From: Anisus vortex
Lineage: Eukaryota > Mollusca > Gastropoda > Planorbidae
Direction: 5' to 3'
Assembly: GCA_949126835.1 (NCBI GenBank)
Contig: OX421498.1
Span: 31,522,081-31,586,080, forward strand
Length of the DNA stretch: 64,000 nt
Shown here: piece after piece, positions 11,613-23,000 of the stretch
Numbering within the stretch: the stretch's first letter is position 1
How the letters are laid out: each line of letters opens with the position of its first letter
Translations under genes and position numbers: made by a program
Notes under the pieces: model-generated
Databases searched by the model: none
What the model was told of the DNA's origin: nothing
The model's input: the letters and a program-made list of their open reading frames with translations, nothing else

Positions 11613-12160
11613 GTGTGTGAGTGTTAAACTATATAGAAAAAAAAAGAGATGCTCCAGTAAATAACATTTCATTGAGAGGGTGAAAAGTCAACAGATAAAA
11701 AGTGTTTCAATCTAAGTTAATCCTGAATTTCTTTGCTTAAAAAAAAAGATAATGAAGTGCTTTAAAGACACCAATAGTTATAAGAAAGTTTAAAGTTCAG
11801 CTCAGCAGTGACTTACTGCATCGTGTTTATTTACACAAACACTAGACAAGAAAAAAACTACTTGAGCTTCAAAAAGATAAGTCTCGAACACAAGTGATAA
11901 AACTCTAACAATCTTTTCATTTTTAAAATTAAACTAAAAAAACAACAATATTTAATAATTGTGCTGTTAAAAATTTAATAGAATTTGAAAATATATTATC
12001 ATTAAGTTGCCTTTAAGGTATTAACTGTCTCCTGGTTCAATATAATATTTAAAAAAACTATTTGAAAAATGATCATTTACATTTCATCAATCGAGACACA
12101 TTTGTATGCTAATAAAAAACAAATAATTAAAAAACTTAAAAATAATTACATTATAATAAC

Positions 12161-12275
12161 TTCATCTACACTTAGATGATAAAATGTTGACAACTTCATC
12201 TACACTTACATAATAAAATGTTGATATTGTCCTCTACACTTACATAATAAAATGTTACTAAATTCATCTTACACT
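12161..12275 (+). repeat. Short tandem repeat, unit about 35 bp
   Basis: Three to four imperfect copies of CTTCATCTACACTTACATAA followed by TAAAATGTTGA. The region is AT-rich and non-coding. Confidence 0.7.
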
Positions 12276-14851
12276 TACATTTAAAACAGACATTAACATA
12301 GGATCAGGTAACCTAATTTCTAAACAAATTTTGAAAGGTCCATGAAATCCTGCTTAGATTTTCTGATCATTTGTATAATTTTCCAAATTCCCTGCGGCTA
12401 ACAGTTAGATATCCTTAACACACACAGCGCAGCAAATATTCGAATAGGACTAAAAGAAATGAAGTTCGGGTCCATGCTCTAGACATGGCAGCTAGACAGC
12501 TGTGATAGACTGATAAGTTCACAACTCACTAAGACAAGATTTATTTTAGCCTCTTTCATCGGGCTTTCATATTCAAGTGTTATCCCAGGCCTTCAAATTC
12601 AAGTGTTATACCAGATGACATATGGTTCCTTACCTTGCTTATTACATTGAAACATCTCAACAGTGTACACAACATGAGAATGATCTTATTACACCCCCAC
12701 CAGACACATTAATAGTTACTTTCAAATTCAATGCAAGAGATTTTGCACTGGCACAAACAATAATGTCCATGAGGGTCAGCATCTGTCCCCAAAATGTCCC
12801 ATTGGGGCCACATTATCCCCCCACCCCAAATTTTTTTTATGGTTTGTTGGAAGACAAATTTAAATGAATCTCAATGAAGCTTTCTCCACTGAACAATGAA
12901 AGTGATAAACTTTTGAACTAAATATTCCAATGATAATTAATGATGCAAATGATGAAACTACTGAAACTGAAAATATTCTTATTACTGACTGTTTATCGAT
13001 AGACAAATATGGAATCACAAAAAAAAGGACATAAGTCAAAACTTCAAAAAAATAAATAATTTGAAATACATTTATACAAATTAGCTTTTTTCTGACAAAA
13101 TATGATTCCATTTGTGGAAAAAATGTCTGGCTTTGCCCCTAACTAGCTATCAGGCTAGATGTTTGAATCAAAGAAAATTCTTTTAAAAAAAAAGACTTCA
13201 ATCTAAAACTAACTTATAATTTTTTTTTTTAGTCTTTCAATTGTAATCAAATTTTTAAAAAGATTTTTTAAAATGTAAGATAAAAAAAATAAATGGTGAG
13301 CCACAAATGACCCTTACTGCACACTGTTAAACAAAAATAAGATGTAGCTGTTAGTGGAGGTTACACTATGTATGTAATATTTAAATTATAATGTTGAAAG
13401 TAACATCCCTCAGCTTAAAACAAGAATTTTAAACACGCAGACAAATATTCAATTTCCACAGCAATTAAAACCGTTTTATTTTGAAATAAAAAAGTTTTGT
13501 TAAGTGGTCACCTTCATAAGCAAACAGAGAATATATTTGTCTTTATTCAAAATATTTAGAATTGAATTAAAAAAAACAAAAAAACAGAAACTAATGCAAC
13601 CCTCCCTCCCTCCTTCCACATGAATGTTAAATAATTTTAAAAAATGTAATTCTTGGAAAAACAAGACAAAATGAATAAGAAAGACTACAACCAATCCAGA
13701 TTAATGAACAAAAATAAATCTAGTTGCTTTTCAATAAGCTAATAGGTAAAGGTCAGCTCTTTTAAATAAACAGCTTTTGGTTCTGTCACTTAAAAAAAAA
13801 AATTAAGCAATTAAAAAATAAATTAAAAAAAAATAAAAAAATTGCACTATTACAAAAAAAAATGATAACAAGAAAATTTTAAAGCAAAAATTAAACTTTT
13901 TATCAAAGAAACATAAAGAAAAGGAGTAGAATTACAAAGAGATGAAAATATAATATATACATGCAACACTGAGAAAACCAATGTGATGTCCAGTGATTAA
14001 TTTATTCAAAGTCATTAACATAATTTATTCAGGGGGAAAATAATGGAGCTAGACTTTTTTGTTTTCATATAGCAGATTAGATTAGAATCAAATAAGTGAA
14101 AAATATAAACAAATGTTTAGAAATGAGAATAAACAAAAATTTGAGGTGGGCAAAGTGGATAGAGATTTGAAAACTGAAACATAATAACTACATAATCCAT
14201 TACATCAGTAGACTGGACAATAGTTAGGCTGGCCAGATAGAAAAAATTAACAGGGAAATGAAAACCAGGCTAAACTGACCCCACAATTCCACTGGCAAGA
14301 TATTTAGCCTCACACAAGGCAGTTAAAAAAAACACATTGATAAGTAGCTAATTGTTAAAGAGTTTTAGCTCTATGGAAGCCAATATTAGTTATAATCAAC
14401 TTTCTTTCTTTTGTCAATCCACAAAAAAAAAAAAAGATTTTCACTCTAAATTTTGTTGCGGACACATCATTTCTTTAAAAATAAAATGAGGCTGGGCCTA
14501 AAATCTGTCAAGAACACTGAACTGAAGGGAAAATAAAAACAAGGGGGGTGTGACTTTAGATGGCGGTAACCAATTACTCTCATTAAAATGCATGCTGGTA
14601 AATTGGTTTTTTTTATCATTCTCGCATAGACCACAGTGGTTAATTTCATCCACACAAATAATTTTCTCAATTAACTCTGCATGAGCTTTTAAATACAAAA
14701 ATCTGTCTATGGTAAAACTTTAAAACACAAATAAAAATGTCATCATAAATTGTCTATTCCTTGTGTAGCATTGCCTTTTTTAAAATAAAAAAAAGTTGAT
14801 TAAAACATCTCTGGACACTTTTGAAACAAAATAATTCAAAATTAAACCATC

Positions 14852-14941
14852 AAACTAATTTTAGGGAAAACACTGATTTAATACAGCATGCATCCATTTA
14901 GGGAAAACACTGATTTAATACAGCAAATACAGCATGCATCG
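14852..14941 (+). repeat. Local duplication of about 40 bp
   Basis: TTTAGGGAAAACACTGATTT followed by AATACAGCATGCATC occurs twice in succession; the second copy has a small insertion (AATACAGCA). Confidence 0.75.
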
Positions 14942-15863
14942 GTACTCCTGGTCTCTCTTACTAGTCACAGTCCATTCACAGAATGCATTCTTACAAACTT
15001 TTCATTTACAATAGCAGGTCACAAGGACACACAACACAAGGTTAAGGTGTAGTAAGTACACTTGTTGATAAAAATGTTTTTCTCTGTACAAAAAAACGGT
15101 CAAAAGGGAGAGTTAGCACATTCTCCCCCATCTCCCCCCTGCACCCAACAGTTCTTAGTCTTTTTTTTAAAGTTTCATGCGGCAACAAGAGAAATAAAAT
15201 TAAAAGTCATTTCAAATAAACCCAACATCTAGCTGTTTCATCTCACTTCCATATAGCTATTATATTTATTATTTCATTCTCTTCCATATAGTTATTACAT
15301 TTGTTATTTCATTCTCTTCCATATAGAGTTTTCTTATGTACACAAGAAGGGGTATTTCATCCCTGATTAAAACACACACACACAAAACAACAACACCTCT
15401 ACCAATTTAAATAATGAATAAATATACTGAAAGACCATCATCAGAGTATGACATGGGTTGACCAAGGGTCAAGTGGCCAGGAGGGGAAGTAATGACATCA
15501 ATAGGTTTAAAATATAATTATAATAGTTATAATAATTCACAGGTATGTACATGATAAAACATTTCGGGTTTTTAAACTTCACAGGTTTCTTGATTTATTT
15601 CAAAGATATTTACAGTTGACATGTGTAAAACAAAATATCACTACCTGGAGATGACCTACGCCTCTCGCCACACCCAGCCAGCACGGGTGGGGGAGGTGAT
15701 AACAAACAAACAAATACCTCAAGAACCACCTGGTCAATTCAAACTGGACAAAACATCAGGGTGGGGGGAAACACTCTGTATGGTCAGTTCTACACAAATC
15801 TAAAGCATGCTTTTAAGACGTTGGATAAAAAACACTAAAACTTGATCTCGACTGGTCCCGTGC

Positions 15864-15984
15864 GTTACCATGTCACAGTCCCTCCAACCGTGTTACCATG
15901 GTAATAAGGAAATTGTAGAGTAGTGGCCAGTGTTGCCGTGGTAACCAGAAAGCCGTGGGATACAGCCCGTGTTACAATGGTAAC
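15864..15984. promoter_or_regulatory. Cluster of RFX X-box-like palindromes
   Basis: Three 14-bp words fit GTNRCCNNRGYAAC with at most one mismatch: GTTACCATGGTAAT (15892-15905), GTTGCCGTGGTAAC (15932-15945, perfect) and GTTACAATGGTAAC (15971-15984). A half site, GTTACCATG, lies at 15864. Spacing is about 40 bp, so the group could also be a decayed minisatellite. It lies in the presumed SPRYD3 3'UTR. Binding is unproven. Confidence 0.4.
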
Positions 15985-16881
15985 TAAAAGCCTCTGTGAG
16001 ACACAATCTAAATTAGTACACACACAAGTTATGAATAGTTGCTTTAGTGAATATTATTACTATGTTCGCAAGCAACATTCAAGTTTAATATAAAAAAAAA
16101 GGCAAAATAAAAAGGTTTATAAAAGACAATAAAATCAAAGATGGCCGGATAACATATTTCATTCAGCAAGTCAATAGTCAGTGGAAAATGTATAGAGAAT
16201 AGGTTAATGTACACTCAAGGCTGGGAGCGGATGGAAGTTTACTGGTAGGGCAAGCACACTCTAGTTGTAACCCAGTATCATCCCACATACAATAGAACTC
16301 TTACTATCACAACAATTCACATCATAATGCCTGATCAGTATTTCCCCGTCAGCTTCATCAAAATGCTTGTGCCACATTCCATACGTTTCTGACACCCTGC
16401 CATTGTTGTTCTTGCCAAGCCGTTAAATTTCACACACAAACACAGAACAAATGCAGGAAAGGGGTGGGGAAAAAACACAAGAGGAAACAGTTAATTTCAT
16501 TCCATTCAGTAAGAGTTATCCACTGTCAGTTATGCCTCAACGTGCAAAGTCTAGGTGGTAAATACGGGTTCAACTAAGCTGCACTGATTATCCTAACTTT
16601 TTATATCTCAAACGAGGAACTACCTAAATCATGATGCCTTTTTTAAAAACATATCGGAAACCTAAAGAAATTAAATAAATGTTCTAGTAGGCTACTGCTT
16701 CAGTTTACAAGTCGCCATGACAACAATGAAATACGGGGCTCAGGTTACTGCTGGGTCACTGTAGGAGGTAAGGGTCATCAAATCGGTTACTGCCTGCACA
16801 ACCAGGGATTCGAAGAAGAGACAGTTTTCATCCAGGTTATGCAGCGGATGGGCACTGGGACCACGGATGAAAAGGTGCCAG

Positions 16882-17016
16882 CTAGCCAGTCAAGGGGTGT
16901 AGGTCCACTCTGACTTTTTCATTGCAGCTCAGCATGCCTATGGTTGGGTAGAAGCCACCTTTTGGCACAGTGACCTCCCTGTGGCCTATCACTTTACCAT
17001 TCCTTGTGAAAAAAAC
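16882..17016 (-). CDS. SPRYD3: SPRYD3 exon 10 (terminal coding exon)
   Basis: Acceptor ...CCAATAG|GTTTTTTTC at 17016; stop TAG at 16882-16884. It encodes VFFTRNGKVIGHREVTVPKG through HPLTG, the last strands of the second SPRY domain. Phase 0 at the acceptor. Confidence 0.95.
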   Translation of the reverse strand, partial: VFFTRNGKVIGHREVTVPKGGFYPTIGMLSCNEKVRVDLHPLTG

Positions 17017-20000
17017 CTATTGGTAAAGGAAAATAAAACCATAAAGTATTCATTAGAGTAGCTGATAACATTCTTTAAAAAGATAATTAGAGGTGTAAAT
17101 ATTTCATTGTTATAAATTGTAACAAAAACTAAATGTTCAATCAGATGTAAACTTGTATTGCCTCCACAATCCCCTTCTATCTATTTATGACATCCCAGAC
17201 AGTAAATTAAAGTAATATCTCAATGCTAGTAAGTATCATAATGCCTAATAAAAATATTTAAGAATAGCTAAGTCTGACCTTAGGAGAATTAAGTGTATCA
17301 AGAGTGAAACAATTTTGAAGTAAGTAAACTACCAGTCGGACCAAATTGATCCATAGGGCCGGTAAAGCAGTGTTCACCAATTTGTGGCCACGGCATACTA
17401 AGAAATTGTGTAGCCTTTACTTTACCACATCATAGCCAGGTAGACTAAGGGACACCCTCCAGTCCCAAAAACAAATCCTACTCTTCACCAGGATTCAAAC
17501 ACAGAACCGCGGTACGCCTGGCGAACACGCTGCCGCTCGGCCGCTGTGCCCCCTTAAAAATCTTCAAGTCTAGAGACTTTTGTGAGAATTTAAAGACCAG
17601 GCAAGGTGGGTGATGCACTCAGAAGACTGTAGAGTACAGACAGCCCAAGGTGTGTGATGCACTCAGAAGACTGTAAAATACAAACAGCCCAAGGTGTGTG
17701 ATGCACTCAAAAGACTGTAGAGTACAGACAGCCCAAGGTGGGTGATGCACTCAAAAGACTGTAAAATACAGACAGCCCAAGGTGTGTGATGCACTCAGAA
17801 GACTGTAGAGCACAGACAGCCCAAGGTGTGTGATGCACTCAGAAGACTGTAAAATACAGACAGCCCAAGGTGGGTGATACACTCAAAAGACTGTAGAGTA
17901 CAGACAGCCCAAGGTGTGTGATGCACTCAGAAGACTGTAAAATACAGACAGCCCAAGGTGTGTGATGCACTCAAAAGACTGTAAAATACAAACAGCCCAA
18001 GGTGGGTGATACACTCAAAAGACTGTAGAGTACAGACAGCCCAAGGTGTGTGATGCACTCAAAAGACTGTAGAGTACAGACAGCCCAAGGTGGGTGATGC
18101 ACTCAAAAAACTGTAGAGTACAGACAGCCCAAAAATAGACTTACCGTAGATAGCTGAGCCAGGATGTGGGATAAGACAAAAGAGGTAGCCAACATAAGGA
18201 CATGACAGGAAACATTACAGTTAGGACCCTGAGGTGGAGTTGAGAGACAATGGTACTGTATATTGTATCATATAGAGAAGATTGACCGCCCATTTTGACC
18301 CAAGGCATGGATTGCACTAAATAAAAGAAATATTCCGGGATGTGAATTAGATAATGACAAAAAAATGTTGTTGTTCCCATCAGCACCAAAGAATAGCATA
18401 AGAGTATAACAAGAGAACTGTTACAAGACATTTTAACCCTTAACATCCCGTGCGCTTATTATTCCATCAACCCAATTCTTTTCCTCTGTCCCGAGCACAT
18501 ATATTGTCATCAAAATATGAAATTCCTGGAGTCCCAGGCATGTATATATTTCCAAGGAATGGTGTCTTTTTTAAGCACAAAATAAAGGATTTGACCTTAC
18601 TTACACCATGGTCTCAGGCAGAATATTTATTCGATAGCTGAATAGTTGAATTTTATTTTGCTTTTTAATTTATGAAAATTGACCAATTACTGAGTTGTTT
18701 TTTTTGTGAAATTAAAAGTGCAGTTCAAATGGCCAATAGTTATTTACCTTCCATTACAATGGATCTATGTTTTAGTGAAAATTTTTTTTATGAATTAATA
18801 TTAAGAATAAATCCAATTATTTTAAGAATTTGATTATTCTAATAAGGTAAGTTATTATGTTTCAATCAATTTACTTTCAACATGTTATTATCACTTTTTA
18901 CTAACAAAAAATAATTTCGAAACCCTATCGATGTTTCAGCCATTCTAAAATAAAGTCTGGCCATGGGGAGTAATTAAATTAGTAAAATAATGGCCGGTAC
19001 TGAAGGTATGCACAACAGCAAAGTAGTTCTGTACAGGAAGGGTTAATTCCTGAATAATTTCAGACCACTGATTCAATCAAAGTCTAGTATTATAGTATTA
19101 GATTAATTAAAAATTAAAATTACATTTTTTTAAAAATATAATATTAAATTCAATTGAAATATAAAAAATGTACATCCTTTCTTTGGTTTATATAGGTTAG
19201 TTTAAGCAACTATTGAATCTGATGGCCAGGGTTGTACGAGATGAATAATTGAAGAAAATTAGTTATATCCCTTGTGGTTTGACTTTAAACTAGCTGGAGA
19301 AAACATTTAATCAACACACAAGATGAATATTTTCATACCGTGACTTTTGTCCCTTTTCCCTTTTGGTGCCGTTTCTTGGGTGGCCTGAAGAAAGGGTCGT
19401 CCTCATCCGAGTCTCCCAGGCCCAAGATCTCATCCAGCTGACCTTCATCTTCCTCGTCCTCCTCACCATCCTCTTCTTCCTCTGCTTGGTTGGTGCTGTC
19501 CTCCTCTTCTTCCTCCTCTTCGTTACTCTGTGTCTCAGCCTCGTGGTCGTAGTCGGGAGGGAAGTAGATTCCGCACCCCATTGTGTCACCTGAATGAAAT
19601 AAACCCAGGTATGATTTTAAGAATGTGTTTACAAAATAATTCATACGCTGAGGTTGTACCTGGATCAAACAGGAAAGTAGAACGAAGAACAATTAGCAGT
19701 TGAGATCAACATGAATAGCATAAAAATTAAATTAAAATGTACACATTTGAAGCAGACAAAATAAAAAAATTGCAGTAAGAAACAAGAATTTGTTCTGTTA
19801 AAAATTTTGCTAATAGAGGGAGACAAGAACTTGATAGACAGAAAGCTATAAATCTAATAATTTAAAAAAAAAATTTTTTTTACTGAAGACTTTTTGGAAA
19901 GTAATTTAAAATAAATATTGAAATCGGACAGAAAAATAGGCAATTCTTTTTATTTCACAAGAATTTAAATTGCCTGGTGATGCTTGTAGATTTACAATCC

Positions 20001-23000
20001 TTTTTTTTTTAAACTTATATTAATTGAAATAAAAAAATGGTAGAAAAAAGGTAAAGACAAACTGGAGAATCAAAACCCGGGTCGCCCACATGGCAGTCCG
20101 ATATGTTTATCCACTTAGCTAGCAAAGACACATGGCCGAAGTGAAATCGCTAACGCATAATATAAGACAATACGGTCAAGTATCTTTAAATTAACTAACA
20201 TGATTGGTTGAACACACACACAGTCTACTTTATATTTATAGATGAACATTAACCTTCTGTAATTTATCACATTTTAATTAGATATAATCACTGATGAACA
20301 CTTTGTCTTTCTTTCTGTTATAGCAAAATAATGTCAGAAGCAAAAATTGTTTCTTTTTAAACTACATATCCATCAGACCTGAACTAATAATCACACAAAA
20401 CAATGAAGGGGACATCACACAGACATCCAATAAAGTACCACAAAATAAAAAACAGACAAAAAATGAGCAGACATGCCTAACCCCAACTAATCAAATTTAG
20501 GAACACCCCATGGTAAAAATGATGAACACAGGACTTAAATGAGAAACATAAATGCTGGAGAAGCCTTTCAGAGCAATAAAAAAAATGAAAATATATATAT
20601 ATCATTAAAATACATAAGAAATATGTTTTCACTTATCTACTTACAGTTATACACTGTATATACAAAATATAGAAAAAAATCAAAAGTAAAAAAAGAGCTA
20701 GACTAATTAAATATTATTAATTACTTTTGTTAAACATTGTTGGGGGTAAATTCATTTATTAAGTCAAACAAGGTAGGCAGGTCTATATAAGTCTACTATA
20801 CGGAAAAAAGTGTCTCTTGTGGTATGGGTGGTAGATTTTAAAACTATTTCGGAAAATGCGGAATGGTCAGCATATCTGAAGTAGAGAGATTAATGTTTGC
20901 CAAAACCAAATTTTTAAACAGAGTACCTGTTTTTTTTTTTTACTTTTTACCAAAACGTATGCTCAAAGTAGACTTTGGGATTAAAAAAAAAAAGCAAAAA
21001 TATAAAAATATTGACAATTTAAAAAAATTTATATCAAAATTAGTAATAATATAGATCTAATTTTTGTTTACTTAGCATTTATGGACTTGATTTGTGCTAA
21101 GCTTCTAAGCTTCAGACCCAATAAAATCAATAAAATGAAGTAAAAGCTTTACTTCCAACAAAACTGATTATTCAAATTTCCTGAGAATTCTTTAACATTC
21201 TTATGAGGCCCAGTGGCCTAGCGGCTAGGATTTTTTTCTCGGGAACCTGGGGTGTCCCTGAGTCTACCCATCTCTGATGGGTACCAAACTTTAGTTGGGG
21301 TAAAGTAAAGGCGGCTGGGCATTGTGCTGGCCACACATCACCTAATATGCTGTGGTCACAGAAACTGGTGAATGCTGCCTTCACCGGCCCTACGATCAAT
21401 TTGGTCCCACTGGTACTTTACTTGCTAACTATGAGAAAAATTTTATTTGCATCAAAGAATGTTATAAAGTAGTTTGCACTCACCCATAGAACATTTTGGA
21501 CCAAAGTGAACGCCCAGGCCAGAACCATGAAATAGTTTACCATCATCTGTTGATAGAAAGCAAATAATATTTTGAGTCTCTGCTTTCAATATTGTAAATT
21601 TATCAAGTTTATCTTGATGAATTAGCAATAAAAAATGGTATTGTTAAAATATCAAACACATTTTTTTATTATCAATATCTCATTGTTTGAGATTATTATC
21701 TGAATGTTCTTTATCAGCGTGAAAAATCACCTTTTGATAACAGATTCATACATCTATAAATACCTGCATGATAAGCTATTGACCCATTGTTCCAGCCAGG
21801 GTGTCGTCTCATTGGATAATTCTGTACAAATATTTTTTTTTAAACAATTTATAATTTTAATATTGCCAAAATTAAATACAAATAGAAAAATTCAGGCATT
21901 AGACTAAAAAATGTACATTCTGTTTTTGGGAAAGTAAAGGTGGCTTGACATTGTGCTGACCCAACAATTTCCTCACATGTCTTGGGAAATGAAAAAAATA
22001 AGCTTTTCTATCAGATCGTTAGTTTTGGGGAAGGAACTTTAGTAATTTCTGAATGCATCAATCTATTTTTAAAGGTAAATGTGTACAACATAATAATAAT
22101 AATAATATTTGTATAGCGCTGCCAACAAACATAATGTAAGCTCAGAGCGCTTTTAACATACAACTAAGAACACGGACATTACTCTAGGCTAAGAGACTAG
22201 ATTTTTTTAACTCTGCCCAGGAGTAACTCTAACCCTGTAACCTGATAACCAATGAACTAGGTGAACGCAGGGAATTCCATGCAAACACAAATATGACATT
22301 TCTAATTCAACTGAGAGAAACTGTCCAACCATTTGACGACCCTGTTTTATTCTGTCAAGATACATACACAGTTGTGTTATTCACAACCAATTGCTTATAC
22401 CCTAGTAACATAAAATATAATATAAAGCGTAACGTACCTGTTTGGCAAGTCCTATGGCAACATAGCACTTGTCTCCAGGGTCAACTATCTCAAATTCAAA
22501 ATAGTGGTTGGTCGTGTCAAGTGGGTACTTGGCCTGAGCAAGCCCAACATCTCGGATCGTCCGTCCTCGGCCAGTATATTCCAAAGTCTGCCCAGGGTTG
22601 GAAAGAAGAAAATACACAAGCTCAACAATTTGAAGAGAAATAGAAATATTAAATACTGAAGGTAATCTTCTTAAACTCTATCATTGCATGAGTTGCTGTG
22701 TTTGAGACACAGTTTTAATGCTTTTAAGCTGCCAAATATATATCTATATCTGCAGAACTCGGTACTTATTTCAATGGTCCTCTCTCTGTCAACGCTGTCT
22801 CATTAACAGCTTTGATTTTATACTAATCAGGTGTTTGCATGTTTTCAACCAGTCAATATTTTGAGCAGGTATTTTTATTGCTTTAGTAAGTCCAGGCAAG
22901 TGGAGTAAAGGGAGAGGATTGATTCATGAGCTTTCAGCTGAGAGACCTAGCACAAGTGTGTCAGCATCTTAATTTCCAGGGGTGGACCACAGTAGAAGGC

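Larger units (their letters stand above)
10170..16881 (-). other. Presumed long 3' untranslated region of SPRYD3 plus intergenic sequence
   Basis: About 6.7 kb downstream of the SPRYD3 stop contains no coding exon I can recognise and no recognisable SINE or transposon copy. It holds low-complexity and short tandem repeats, listed separately. Candidate polyadenylation signals (AATAAA on the minus strand) include 10707-10712. The sharp return of SINEs and LINEs below 10.2 kb makes a transcribed, constrained 3'UTR plausible. This is inference; no transcript evidence was available. Confidence 0.4.

Noticed and set aside
11274..11672. 132-codon His/Thr/Asn-rich protein
   Set aside because: Derived from the GTGTGTTGTGTGTGA minisatellite.
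19311..19593. Basic or Leu/Phe-rich frames overlapping SPRYD3 exon 9
   Set aside because: Frame-shifted and antisense readings of the acidic-run codons.
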